Source: Leptolyngbya subtilissima AS-A7 (GTDB taxonomy: Bacteria > Cyanobacteriota > Cyanobacteriia > Phormidesmidales > Phormidesmidaceae). From it: 64,000 nt of DNA. The stretch spans positions 124,001-188,000 of the forward strand of contig NZ_JAMPKY010000003.1 of the NCBI RefSeq assembly GCF_039962255.1, in the 5' to 3' direction. The translations under genes and the position numbers were made by a program. Shown here piece after piece: positions 35,621 to 44,101 of the stretch. The notes below the pieces were generated by a model. That model saw nothing but the letters and a program-made list of their open reading frames with translations. It made no database searches and was not told the DNA's origin. Numbering within the stretch: the stretch's first letter is position 1; each line of letters begins with the position of its first letter.

Positions 35621-35764
35621 GCCACGCTCAAGCCCAAACTTTCCAACTGATGTGATCAAAGCCCCTCCAAGTTGAGGTCAGTAGAGCTTTGATTAACGTC
35701 AAGAATTGAGATTTTCACAACTAACTTCAAAACTACCACACCTCTAAAAAAGCAGGAGATTACT

Positions 35765-36886
35765 GTGTCCAATCTTCGTTCCGAAAACTTTCAACAGTCC
35801 ATCAAACCTGAGCAAGCTGTGGGTATTGCTTCTCAAACTAGCCAGCGCGATCGCCTCCCGTTTGAAACTGACACCGAAATTGATGAACGGCAAAAGGTCA
35901 ATATCGGCGACGGCAGAGTATTCGCCGGGCCAGATCTCTCGCCCCCCTTCCCCGAGGGAATTGTCGCCGATCGCAACCGCATCTATGTGGCCGGACCCGC
36001 CGCCTTGGGCGACAACGGCGGCCGCCCTTCAGAGGTGCGGGTCTTCCACCGGCTCACGGGCGAACTCCTCACAACTATTTTTCTCGAGGGAGAGCGGCTG
36101 TCAGAGATTCACGGGGTGGCTGGGGTAGCCGTAGATGGTCAACATCGCGTCTATGTGGTCAGCAGCCAGCTTGGTATTGTGCGTCTGAGTCCCCAGGATC
36201 AAGGCTACCGCCAGGAGATCTACTCCCCCGTTCTCCCTGAAATAGCCTGCAATCCGTCACTGCCGCCCACCCTGCCCTGTTCCCTACCCAATGAGATTAC
36301 CTTTGGCCCCGACGGCTACCTCTACTGGAGTGACTCGTTTCAGAACACGATTTTCCGCGTTCCGCCCGGTGGTGGGCTGGCCGAGCCGTGGTTTCAGAGC
36401 GATCGCCTAGCAGGCTCGGCGACGGCCCCGTTTCCGGTTGGCCCCAACGGCATCAAGGTAACCCCAGATGGCACCGAGCTATATGTTGCGGTCACCACCT
36501 CCGCCTCGGCACCGGGTGGCGCCATCTACCGACTGCCCTTCGTCAATGCCCCTGCGGAGAATGACCTCAAGCTCTTTCATCAATATTTGCAAGGCGAAAT
36601 GCCCGACGGCATTGCCTTTGGTCAGTCTGGCAAGCTCTATGTCGCGCTCCAGTCGCCCAGCGAAATCTCGATTCTTGCCCCCAGTGGTCGGGAGGAAGCG
36701 CGGCTCAAAGGTCCGACCAACTGCCCCATTGCCTACGATGCCCCAGCAGATTTTGCCTTTGACGATCGGGGCTCGGTGCTGGTGACCAACCACGCGCTGT
36801 TTAGCGGTAACCCGGCAGCGTTCGCTGTGCTCAAGGTCTTTGTCGGCGATCGCGGGGTAGAGACTGATGTGCCACCCCTGCCCTAA
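35765..36886 (+). CDS. SMP-30/NHL-like beta-propeller protein
   Basis: Starts at GTG 35765, five bases after AGGAGA (35754-35759). 373 residues. Propeller-like repeats include EGIVADRNRIYVAGP, GVAGVAVDGQHRVYVVSS, NEITFGPDGYLYWSD, NGIKVTPDGTELYVAV and DGIAFGQSGKLYVALQ. These resemble SMP-30/gluconolactonase or strictosidine-synthase-type six-bladed propellers. Candidate metal ligands (E of PEGIVAD, N of PNEIT, N of PNGIKV, D of PDGIAF) are at the usual blade positions. No signal peptide is apparent, so it is probably cytoplasmic. Substrate unknown. Confidence 0.75.
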   Translation: MSNLRSENFQQSIKPEQAVGIASQTSQRDRLPFETDTEIDERQKVNIGDGRVFAGPDLSPPFPEGIVADRNRIYVAGPAALGDNGGRPSEVRVFHRLTGELLTTIFLEGERLSEIHGVAGVAVDGQHRVYVVSSQLGIVRLSPQDQGYRQEIYSPVLPEIACNPSLPPTLPCSLPNEITFGPDGYLYWSDSFQNTIFRVPPGGGLAEPWFQSDRLAGSATAPFPVGPNGIKVTPDGTELYVAVTTSASAPGGAIYRLPFVNAPAENDLKLFHQYLQGEMPDGIAFGQSGKLYVALQSPSEISILAPSGREEARLKGPTNCPIAYDAPADFAFDDRGSVLVTNHALFSGNPAAFAVLKVFVGDRGVETDVPPLP

Positions 36887-36945
36887 AGACAGTTTTAAGC
36901 CATTACCTAACCCCTAAACCCCCCCAACTAGGAGAGCAAATCACC

Positions 36946-37419
36946 ATGATTCACCATATTTCTATCGATGCTCAAGAGCCCCTACGCGTTGCCAGCGTCT
37001 TAGCTGAGATCTGGCAGGGAAAGGTCTACAAATTTTTGGTCCCCGGTAGCTTTTTGGTCATGCCTTTTGACGACTACGGCACCCACATTGTGGTGTTTAA
37101 GCAAGGCGATGCTTGGATGCCAGGAGCTGATACTGAGTCAGCTAAAGTTCGTCAAACTGCACCCGCTCAGTTTATGCCCTCCCATGCGGCTATTTCCGTG
37201 CCCACTAGTCCTGATCAAATTGAGCAGATTGGGCAGCGCGAGGGATGGCGGGTGATGGCTCGCATTCGGGGTGACGTTGTGCCCTTCAGCGTAGTTGAGT
37301 TTTGGGCCGAAAATCGCACCTTGTTTGAGTTTATGCCGCCAGAGTTTGTGCCCCAGTATGAAGAAGCAATGCAGCCCGAGTCGATTCAAAAAATGATGGG
37401 CCAGCCATTAAATTCATAA
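36946..37419 (+). CDS. VOC-like conserved hypothetical protein
   Basis: A 157-residue protein that starts MIHHISIDAQEPLRVASVLAEIW and has FEFMPPEFVPQYEEAM near the end. This resembles a single VOC (glyoxalase-like) module with the first histidine pair and the late glutamate, but the match is weak. A well-placed AGGAGA (36930-36935) supports the ATG at 36946. It follows the propeller gene by 60 bp on the same strand. Confidence 0.65.
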   Translation: MIHHISIDAQEPLRVASVLAEIWQGKVYKFLVPGSFLVMPFDDYGTHIVVFKQGDAWMPGADTESAKVRQTAPAQFMPSHAAISVPTSPDQIEQIGQREGWRVMARIRGDVVPFSVVEFWAENRTLFEFMPPEFVPQYEEAMQPESIQKMMGQPLNS

Positions 37420-37538
37420 TTAACTTGGCGCAACGTACGGCAATGAGAGCCGACTGATTCAGCCCTTCTTAGTCGGTGAGAGTTTTCAGAACTGAGAGGC
37501 TCTAATCATTACAGTTTTTTGCTGAATCGTTTATCACG

Positions 37539-38240
37539 GTGGATTCCCACCGTAACTATCATGCACAATTTATCGCTAGAACTAGTTATCACTACTTCTG
37601 TCCTTTTGTACAGCGTGCAGTCATTCTACTGCTCGAAAAGGAGATTCCCCATCAGCTAATCCACATCGACTTAATGAACAAACCGGATTGGTTCCTTGAG
37701 ATTTCTCCTTTGGGAAAAGTTCCTCTGCTAAAAGTGGGTTCGGAAGTGCTATTTGAATCGTCTGTTATTTGCGAATATCTGGACGAAACTACGCCAGGCT
37801 CGCTGCATCCACAGGATCCTCTTGAAAAGGCAAAGCACCGCGCTTGGATCGAATTTGCCTCCGCTACGCTCGTGGTTATGTATGACTTCTTGAATGCACC
37901 GACAAAAGAAACCTTTGGTCAAAAGCACCAAGAGTTAATGGGTAAGCTGGCCTGGATTGAGAGAAATCTGAGCACACCTTACTTCGGTGGCAAGAATTTT
38001 TCATTGGTGGATGCAGCCTATGCACCCATGTTTTACTACTTCGATGCCCTTGACGAGATTGCTGATTTTGGGTTGGCAAAGGCCCCTAAAGTAAATAACT
38101 GGAGACAAGATGTAAAGTCGCGCCCCTCTGTTCAGCGTGCTTTTGACAAAGACTATGCTCAAAAACTGCTGCTTATGTTAGATCAGCGCGATTCACATTT
38201 GTCTAGACTGGCACGGCATTCTAAGGTTCTGAGCAAATAA
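37539..38240 (+). CDS. Glutathione S-transferase family protein
   Basis: A 233-residue protein with a thioredoxin-like N domain: YHYFCPFVQRAVILLLEKE (CPF with cysteine as possible catalytic thiol, about 22-26), NPLG-like ISPLGKVPLLKVG and ESSVICEYLDE binding glutathione. A helical C-terminal domain (SLVDAAYAPMFYYFDAL) follows. The cysteine type suggests omega/DHAR-like thiol transfer rather than conjugation. The frame opens at GTG 37539, with about 15 residues before the fold, so the start is approximate. The next gene begins 4 bp after its stop. Confidence 0.85.
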   Translation: MDSHRNYHAQFIARTSYHYFCPFVQRAVILLLEKEIPHQLIHIDLMNKPDWFLEISPLGKVPLLKVGSEVLFESSVICEYLDETTPGSLHPQDPLEKAKHRAWIEFASATLVVMYDFLNAPTKETFGQKHQELMGKLAWIERNLSTPYFGGKNFSLVDAAYAPMFYYFDALDEIADFGLAKAPKVNNWRQDVKSRPSVQRAFDKDYAQKLLLMLDQRDSHLSRLARHSKVLSK

Positions 38241-38244
38241 ATCA

Positions 38245-38769
38245 ATGATTAAAACTAAAAACCTTCAGCTACGCGCCGTGAAACCAATTCACATAGAACT
38301 GTTTTGGCGCAGTAGGGACGAGCTAGCAACTCTCCTACAGACCACCCTACCTAAACATTGGCCTCATTTCCCGGAAGCCTTTTCTCCTACTACCAATGAG
38401 CCTGCCGATGCTAACTCAGGGCTAACTCACTGGCGCGGATATTTCTTTATCTGGCCAGCTGGCGGCGTGCTGGTCGGCAATGGCGGATTTAACGGTCCCC
38501 CTGATCGCTCAGGGACGGTGGAGATTGGATACGAAATTGCCGCCGACTATTGGAATCGTGGATTTGCGACTGAGGCTGCTCAGAGAATGATTGATTATGC
38601 TTTTGCGCAAAGGGAAGTGCAAACGGTTGTAGCCCATACCCTAGCCGAAAAAAACGCCTCAAATCGTGTGCTGCAAAAAGTAGGGATGAGGTATGTCGCT
38701 GAGGTAGATAGCTCTGAAGTAGGCAAAATATACCGTTGTCAAATTAGCAGAGAGGAATATACACCGTGA
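38245..38769 (+). CDS. GNAT-family N-acetyltransferase (RimJ-like)
   Basis: A 174-residue protein. Acetyl-CoA-binding region: VGNGGFNGPPDRSGTVEIGYEIAADYWNRGFATEAAQRMIDYAF, with the Q/R-G-x-G/A motif read as RGFATEA (about 106-112), and AEKNASNRVLQKVGMRYV as the conserved motif B region. Probably acetylates an amino group on a protein or small molecule; acceptor unknown. It lies 4 bp after the GST gene and overlaps the DUF924 gene by 4 bp. Confidence 0.88.
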   Translation: MIKTKNLQLRAVKPIHIELFWRSRDELATLLQTTLPKHWPHFPEAFSPTTNEPADANSGLTHWRGYFFIWPAGGVLVGNGGFNGPPDRSGTVEIGYEIAADYWNRGFATEAAQRMIDYAFAQREVQTVVAHTLAEKNASNRVLQKVGMRYVAEVDSSEVGKIYRCQISREEYTP

Positions 38770-39416
38770 CTATTCAACCATTTGAAATGGTGCTTCAGTT
38801 CTGGTTTCCTGACCAGCTGAACCAGGGGCAGGCCGCCATCGTTCGCCAGTGGCAGTGGTGGTTTCGAGGTGGTATGAGCGCCAGTGAGAACGAGCGTTTT
38901 TTGCCGTTGCTCGAGCAGGCTATCCGAGGCGATCTTGACCACTGGGCTGAGGAGCCGCGATCGCGCTTAGCGCTCATCATTCTTCTAGACCAGTTTTCTC
39001 GAGCGATCTATCAAGGCACGGCTCGAGCCTTTGCCCAGGATGCGAAGGCCTGTCTACTGGCATTGGAGGGCATTAATGTCGGCCATTACTCCGCCCTCAA
39101 AACACCTTGGGAAAAGACGTTTTTCTTGCTGCCGCTAGGTCATTCTGAATCGTTGAAAAAACTGGATTTAGCGGTTCAACTGGCCGACGAACTGGTGCAA
39201 GAGGCCCTACCTAAAAATCGCGAATTGCTGGCATTTTCTGCCTCCCAAGCGCGTGCCCATCGAGAGGTGATTGCCCGGTTTGGGCGACAGCCCCACCGCA
39301 ATGCTGTGCTAGGACGCATCTCAACTCCTGAAGAACTCGATTACCTAGCTACAGGCCAGTTGGTCCACACCCGTTCAATGCCGCCTCACCTGTCTGCACT
39401 GCTTAACGATGCATAA
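38766..39416 (+). CDS. DUF924 family protein
   Basis: Starts at GTG 38766, overlapping the acetyltransferase stop. 216 residues with the DUF924 landmarks VLQFWFPD at the start, LALIILLDQFSRAIYQGTARAF in the middle and FGRQPHRNAVLGRISTPEE at the end. All-helical TPR-like fold, biochemical role unknown. It completes a tight GST-GNAT-DUF924 unit. Confidence 0.9.
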   Translation: MTIQPFEMVLQFWFPDQLNQGQAAIVRQWQWWFRGGMSASENERFLPLLEQAIRGDLDHWAEEPRSRLALIILLDQFSRAIYQGTARAFAQDAKACLLALEGINVGHYSALKTPWEKTFFLLPLGHSESLKKLDLAVQLADELVQEALPKNRELLAFSASQARAHREVIARFGRQPHRNAVLGRISTPEELDYLATGQLVHTRSMPPHLSALLNDA

Positions 39417-39474
39417 CAGTGGAGAGTAATCTTACTTGCACTAATCAAGCTTGTTATTACGGATACTAAATAAG

Positions 39475-39927
39475 ATGGATTTCCCCCACAGTTTTCTATT
39501 GTTTTACAGTATGCTCGTCTGCTATAACCTTGGCATCATCTGGTTTGGGCAGATTGTAGTCTATCCTCTGTTTGCAAAGGTTGGCTCAGCAGACTACGTC
39601 GCATACCACAGATTTTATTCTAGTCGAATACCGCTGCCCGTCATTCTTCCAGGTTTTGCCTGTTTGCTCTTGCCGATCGCACTCATTTTTCTTCGACCCG
39701 CGTCCGTGCCGTTAATGCTTGCTTTGGCTAATGCGGCCTGTGGTCTATTAGCGCTATGGGTAACGGTAGCGCTAGAAATCCCGCGCCATGCTCAGCTTGA
39801 GCAGGACGGTAAGCAGCCTGAGGTTATTCAAGAGTTAGTTCGCTATAACTGGCCACGAACACTTAGTATTTCTGGTTCTGCTGGTTTTACTTTAGCCATG
39901 GTGATGACGGCGTTCTCGCCAGCTTAA
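39475..39927 (+). CDS. Membrane protein, tandem copy 1
   Basis: 150 residues from ATG 39475 (MDFPHSFLLFY), the same length as its neighbour at 40067; a longer frame from 39451 is ignored for that reason. Four hydrophobic segments are predicted, including VILPGFACLLLPIALIFL and ALANAACGLLALWVTVAL. Conserved features between copies are YNLG-IWF, VVYPLFAKVG, EIPRH and GKQPEVIQELVxYNWPRT. Function unknown; the layout resembles small DUF1772-type membrane proteins. Its codons are more AT-rich than copy 2. Confidence 0.7.
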   Translation: MDFPHSFLLFYSMLVCYNLGIIWFGQIVVYPLFAKVGSADYVAYHRFYSSRIPLPVILPGFACLLLPIALIFLRPASVPLMLALANAACGLLALWVTVALEIPRHAQLEQDGKQPEVIQELVRYNWPRTLSISGSAGFTLAMVMTAFSPA

Positions 39928-40066
39928 TTAAATAGTAAAACTAGCTTGTCACACAGTTAGAAATATAGTTGCTGGTGCTTGAAAAAGTCCGCTCTTGAAG
40001 GGGCACTGAATAGTTTGTTTTACAGTTTGACTTGCAATAACAATCTCACTACGAAGGCTAAATACG

Positions 40067-40519
40067 ATGGATTTTTCTCACGGTTTTTTACTGTTCTACA
40101 CGGTGCTGATCTGCTACAACCTCGGCACCATCTGGTTCGTGCAGCTTGTGGTCTATCCTCTTTTTGCTAAGGTTGGCCCAGCAGAATATGTCGATTACCA
40201 CAAGTTCTATTCCAGTCAAATACCGCTGCCGGTCATTATTCCGGGGTTTTCCTGCTTTCTTGTGCCCCTAGCGATCATCTTTCTGCGCCCCGAGTCAGTG
40301 CCCCTGGGGTTGGCCCTAGCCAATGCCGCCTGCGGTCTGCTGGGGCTGTGGGTCACGGTAGCGCTAGAAATTCCGCGCCATTTTCGGCTGGAGCGGGGCG
40401 GTAAACAGCCTGAGGTGATTCAGGAGTTGATCGCCTACAATTGGCCGCGAACTTTTGGCATCACCGGTTCGGCGGTCTTCACGCTGGCTATGCTGGCCCT
40501 GGCCTTTGCGCCAGCCTGA
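40067..40519 (+). CDS. Membrane protein, tandem copy 2
   Basis: 150 residues, roughly three quarters identical by eye to the gene at 39475. The match extends upstream (ACTTGCA-TAA-CAA and TACG-A-GCTAAATACGATGGATTT-like leader), so the duplication included the promoter-proximal region. Four hydrophobic segments. Third codon positions are clearly richer in GC than in copy 1, which suggests either an older duplication or different origins. Confidence 0.7.
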   Translation: MDFSHGFLLFYTVLICYNLGTIWFVQLVVYPLFAKVGPAEYVDYHKFYSSQIPLPVIIPGFSCFLVPLAIIFLRPESVPLGLALANAACGLLGLWVTVALEIPRHFRLERGGKQPEVIQELIAYNWPRTFGITGSAVFTLAMLALAFAPA

Positions 40520-40594
40520 GTGCGATCCTGCAATTGAGCGCACGGTGGGTGTCAAGAAGCTCCTAAGATTCTCAGCAACTCGACACCCGTACCG

Positions 40595-41044
40595 TTATTT
40601 CACCGAAACGCGGCCATCGGGTTCGATGGTGATGCTGCGATCGCTCGGCTCACTGGGCGCGTCGTACAGTTCTACCCGCAGGATGTTGGGGCTGGGGCGA
40701 TTGAGACGAACCCGCACGGGCAGCCGCTCTTGCGACCAGAAAAAGAACGAGGGTTTGGGCTGCCCAGCCCAGTTAAGACGGGTTTCGAAGCTGTTGCCGG
40801 TGTAGAGCAAGCGGGGACCGAGCAGGGGCGGCTGCTCTAGGCTGAGGGGGCGACTGCCCACATTGACGACTTGCACGGTGATGCGATCGCCTGGCGTAAA
40901 CTGAATCTGCCCTGAGCGACAGTTGACGGTGCAGGGGTCAGCTACAGCAGCGGGCACGCTCCACAGCCAAGCCGCTAGGCCCATCAAACATCCCCCAATT
41001 AAAAAACCAGACGGCAAACGCTTCTTCACAGCAACGATCCTCAC
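40595..41044 (-). CDS. Hypothetical exported protein
   Basis: 149 residues. N-terminal signal segment FLIGGCLMGLAAWLWSVPAAVA (about 14-35, cleavage near VADP) and a small beta-rich mature domain of about 110 residues with two cysteines (CTVNCRSGQ). No family recognised. The end of the gene faces the tandem membrane genes convergently. Confidence 0.65.
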   Translation of the reverse strand: MRIVAVKKRLPSGFLIGGCLMGLAAWLWSVPAAVADPCTVNCRSGQIQFTPGDRITVQVVNVGSRPLSLEQPPLLGPRLLYTGNSFETRLNWAGQPKPSFFFWSQERLPVRVRLNRPSPNILRVELYDAPSEPSDRSITIEPDGRVSVK

Positions 41045-41164
41045 AGGAAACGGATCTTTTGTTGTAATCGCTACCAGGGTACGCTGGAGCCCTGTCTACA
41101 CATCTCGTAGGAATTGCTAGCTATAGCGAGTTAGAGGGTTAGGGAAGGTATGTCACAACCGCAA

Positions 41165-41310
41165 CCCTAGGGTAATTCACTATGTCTAGGGCATCTTGCT
41201 GTTCTTCGCGGCAAGATTTGAGGCTGTGGCATTGCTCCAAACTCTTTGCAGGCGGGCATCTTGCCGTGGAAGGTGCCATTTTTTAGAAGCTTATAGGTGG
41301 CTTCGTGCAT
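41165..41310 (-). pseudogene. HicB-type antitoxin remnant (frameshifted)
   Basis: The minus strand from ATG 41310 reads ATYKLLKNGTFHGKMPACKEFGA, matching the HicB start (YxxLEDGTFYGEIPGCQGVWA). After two small frame changes (about 41231-41222) it continues as SNATA then SLKSCREEQQDALDIV, matching the HicB continuation ANATSLEECREELQEVLE. No intact reading frame remains and no HicA toxin is seen. The identification is by pattern across frames, so moderate. Confidence 0.5.
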
Positions 41311-41334
41311 CGGAGCCTAATGTAGCGAGTCAGC

Positions 41335-41580
41335 ACAGCTTGCTGTCCTAAAACCTTGCCACCTAGACGGCACCTCACCCTGCTTGATGGTTTTGTTTTC
41401 GCGCTGGGTATTGCTCCGCTTAGGCAGCGGAATCAGCGCTGTATCTACGGTTGGTCCATACTTGAGCGCGATCGCTTGCCCCTTGCAGACAGGCACCAAA
41501 CTGCTCGAACAACTCCTTGGCTGAGCCTTGCTGCTGCAACTGTTCTCTACCCATTGATAGAGTTCATCGTTCGCAGGAGT
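41335..41580 (-). pseudogene. IS5-type transposase fragment (frameshifted)
   Basis: Minus-strand segments read REQLQQQGSAKELFEQFGA (about 41550-41495) and, in another frame, TVDTALIPLPKRSNTQRENK and IKQGEVPSRWQ (about 41440-41345). The latter is the IS5/IS1182-like transposase segment IVDATLIPVPKQRNSREEN...IKxGxVP. At least one frameshift separates the two parts, and the rest of the enzyme and both ends are absent. It directly follows the HicB remnant, marking a decayed insertion site. Confidence 0.55.
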
Positions 41581-41590
41581 AAATTAAGCT

Positions 41591-41988
41591 ACCCACAGTT
41601 TTGGCATTACTCCAGGATGATTCAAAAGAAGGGTGTTTTTGGAATCGTAACTTTTTGGGAGTTTGCCAAGTCTATCCGAATTCGAGTTTTTATTTACTCT
41701 TATTTTGTGGCGTCGGATTGGCTCTTCCAGCTATAGCTTTGTTGAAGCTTTTCACCTCAATGGCCCCTCAACATCTGCCAACTACTGAAGAATTTTCAGG
41801 CAGTTTGTTGAGGTAAAAATTGAGCGCAACTTGTTGGGCTGTCAAAGCCCCTTGTTCTAGACCATTTTTGGTCTATGGCAAATCATTCGTAGTGGAACGG
41901 TTTTGTGGAAATGGCTGCTTTTAGCATCTCCACCGACATATCTGCGTCCACTGGTTCCCTTAACTCAACGAAATTATCATTTAGAGTC
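41591..41988. other. AT-rich leader region before the mycosporine operon
   Basis: No gene recognised. Small hairpins are GGGCT-GTCAA-AGCCC at 41836-41850 and TAGACCA-TTTT-TGGTCTA at 41858-41875, close to the operon start. They could be an upstream terminator or a leader structure. Confidence 0.4.
41858..41875 (+). promoter_or_regulatory. Hairpin/dyad upstream of mysA
   Basis: TAGACCA and TGGTCTA are a perfect 7-bp dyad with TTTT between, about 30 bp before the first in-frame GTG and 114 bp before the preferred ATG. Operator or leader hairpin; function not known. Confidence 0.35.
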
Positions 41989-43242
41989 ATGAGCAATATT
42001 CAGGCGCAGTTTTCTGCCACTTCAGCCGGCTTTCAAGTTGAAGGCTATGAAAAGATCGAACTCAGTTTTCAGTTTGTTGAACGGTTATTCGACATTCATC
42101 AACCTGAATTGGCAAGTTATTACACGTCACTCAAGCGGTGTCTTGCAATTGTAGATGATACCGTTAACCAGTTGTACGGTTCTCAATTGCAGCAATACTT
42201 TCAGTACTACGGAGTTGAATTAACGGTCTTTCCGGTCTCTATTAAAGAGCCTGATAAGACGATCGCAACTTGGCAGACCATCATTGATGCCTTTTGCCGC
42301 TTTAATCTTTTACGCAAAGAACCTGTTTTGGTAATTGGTGGTGGTTTGGTGACAGATGTAGCAGGGTTTGCCTGTGCTGCCTATCGCCGGAGCACAAACT
42401 ATATTCGGATTCCGACTACGTTGATTGGTCTGATTGATGCCGGAATCGCCATCAAAGTGGCGGTCAATCACGGTAAGTTGAAAAACCGTTTAGGGGCTTA
42501 CCATGCTCCGAAAGCAACCTTCCTCAATTTTTCATTTCTGCGGACGCTGCCCGTCGATCAAATTCGCAATGGCATGGCAGAACTAGTCAAGATTGCTGTC
42601 GTCTCCAATCGACAAGTGTTTGACCTGCTCGATCGCTACGGTGAAGATCTGTTATACACCCACTTTGGCTACCGCAATGATGATAGTGCTCTGCAAAAGA
42701 TTGGACATCAGGTAAACTACGAATCGATCAAAACCATGCTGGAGCTAGAAACTCCTAATTTGCATGAGTTGATGCTCGATCGCGTGATTGCCTATGGTCA
42801 CACCTGGAGCCCAACCTTAGAACTCACGCCAGATCCACCGCTACTCCACGGTCATGCCGTCAACATTGACATGGCATTTTCCGCCACCCTTGCCGCCCGT
42901 CGGGGTTACATTACCTCGGCAGAGCGCGATCGCATTTTAGGATTAATGAGCCGTTTGGGATTAGCTCTGGATCATCCTAGTTTAGATATTGAACTGCTTT
43001 GGAAAGCCAATCAATCCATTACTCTCACCCGTGATGGTTTACTGCGGGCAGCGGTTCCCCATCCCATTGGGAAATGCCACTTCGTCAATGATTTAACCCG
43101 TGAGGAACTAGAAGCAACGTTGCAAGAGCACAAGAATTTATGTGCCGATTATCCCAGAGCAGGGGATGGGCTCGATGCCTACGTGAAGCCAGAAGAGAGC
43201 TTCGCTAAACCCGTTCCTTCCCTGGTGGGAGGTAAAGTATGA
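41989..43242 (+). CDS. mysA: Demethyl-4-deoxygadusol synthase (sedoheptulose 7-phosphate cyclase)
   Basis: First enzyme of mycosporine synthesis: cyclises sedoheptulose 7-phosphate to demethyl-4-deoxygadusol with NAD and zinc. ATG 41989 ([11 protein letters not shown]) gives 417 residues, close to cyanobacterial MysA (about 410). In-frame codons at 41905 and 41911 would add 28 and 26 residues. Dehydroquinate-synthase-like motifs are [43 protein letters not shown] and the zinc histidines in IAYGHTWSP and [15 protein letters not shown]. Overlaps mysB by 4 bp. Regulation, usually UV or osmotic induced, is not visible. Confidence 0.93.
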   Translation: MSNIQAQFSATSAGFQVEGYEKIELSFQFVERLFDIHQPELASYYTSLKRCLAIVDDTVNQLYGSQLQQYFQYYGVELTVFPVSIKEPDKTIATWQTIIDAFCRFNLLRKEPVLVIGGGLVTDVAGFACAAYRRSTNYIRIPTTLIGLIDAGIAIKVAVNHGKLKNRLGAYHAPKATFLNFSFLRTLPVDQIRNGMAELVKIAVVSNRQVFDLLDRYGEDLLYTHFGYRNDDSALQKIGHQVNYESIKTMLELETPNLHELMLDRVIAYGHTWSPTLELTPDPPLLHGHAVNIDMAFSATLAARRGYITSAERDRILGLMSRLGLALDHPSLDIELLWKANQSITLTRDGLLRAAVPHPIGKCHFVNDLTREELEATLQEHKNLCADYPRAGDGLDAYVKPEESFAKPVPSLVGGKV

Positions 43243-44084
43243 CCTTCGGCGGCACCAATTCCATGCCCACACCTCCACCCCGCCCCATTACTCCTGTAAC
43301 TATTGCGGCTCACCATTTGGAGAAGGCGATCGCCCTGTTGCCTCGGGTGACAGATAATCCTGGCGATTTAAGCACCCATCTCCAAAAAGCACTGCTGCTA
43401 ATCGCCGGGTTGGATGGCTATCTAGAGCGATCGACTACACCCGAATCACCTGCTTTGACGCAGATTGCTCAAAAAACGCAGCACGAACCCTGGCAGGCAA
43501 AATTTGAGGGCGGGGAAACGGAACAACAGCTAGAGCAGGAAATGCTAACCGGGCATCTAGAAGGGCAAGCCTTGAAGATGTTTGTGCGCATGACCGGGGC
43601 AAAGCGAATTCTAGATATTGGAATGTTTACCGGATACTCGGCCCTAGCAATGGCAGAGGGCTTACCCGATGATGGTCATATGATTGCTTGCGAAATTGAC
43701 CCCTACGCCGCCCGATTTGCCCAAAATTTGTTTGAGCAATCGCCCCACGGACACAAGATCGATGTCAAATTAGGGCCTGCCTCCGACACCCTGGATCAAC
43801 TGATTGCCGACCAGGCAAGCTTTGATTTTGCCTTTATTGATGCGAATAAGGCGGGTTACGTGGATTACTACGAAAAGCTGATTGGCAGCAATTTACTGGC
43901 CCCCAATGGCTATATCTGTGCGGACAACACCCTGTTTTTGGGAGAAGTTTACCTAGCAGAATCAGAGCGATCGGATACTGCTCAGGCGATCGCCCACTTT
44001 AACCAGGTCGTTGCTAATGATCCCCGGACCGAACAGGTGCTCCTCCCGGTGCGGGACGGGCTCACGCTCATTCGTCGAGTTTGA
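43239..44084 (+). CDS. mysB: Mycosporine pathway O-methyltransferase
   Basis: A 281-residue SAM-dependent methyltransferase that converts demethyl-4-deoxygadusol to 4-deoxygadusol. The family-specific N-terminal region [17 protein letters not shown] is followed by the class I methyltransferase core: [18 protein letters not shown] (SAM motif I, about 124-141), [36 protein letters not shown] (metal/catechol-type motif) and [12 protein letters not shown]. The ATG overlaps the mysA stop as ATGA, and the downstream mysC frame follows without a gap. Confidence 0.93.
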   Translation: MTFGGTNSMPTPPPRPITPVTIAAHHLEKAIALLPRVTDNPGDLSTHLQKALLLIAGLDGYLERSTTPESPALTQIAQKTQHEPWQAKFEGGETEQQLEQEMLTGHLEGQALKMFVRMTGAKRILDIGMFTGYSALAMAEGLPDDGHMIACEIDPYAARFAQNLFEQSPHGHKIDVKLGPASDTLDQLIADQASFDFAFIDANKAGYVDYYEKLIGSNLLAPNGYICADNTLFLGEVYLAESERSDTAQAIAHFNQVVANDPRTEQVLLPVRDGLTLIRRV

Positions 44085-44101
44085 GGGATGGGCTAAAGAT
44101 C

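Noticed and set aside
41356-41736. 126-codon plus-strand frame
   Set aside because: Opposite strand to the IS5-type fragment and AT-rich filler; no coherent protein signal.
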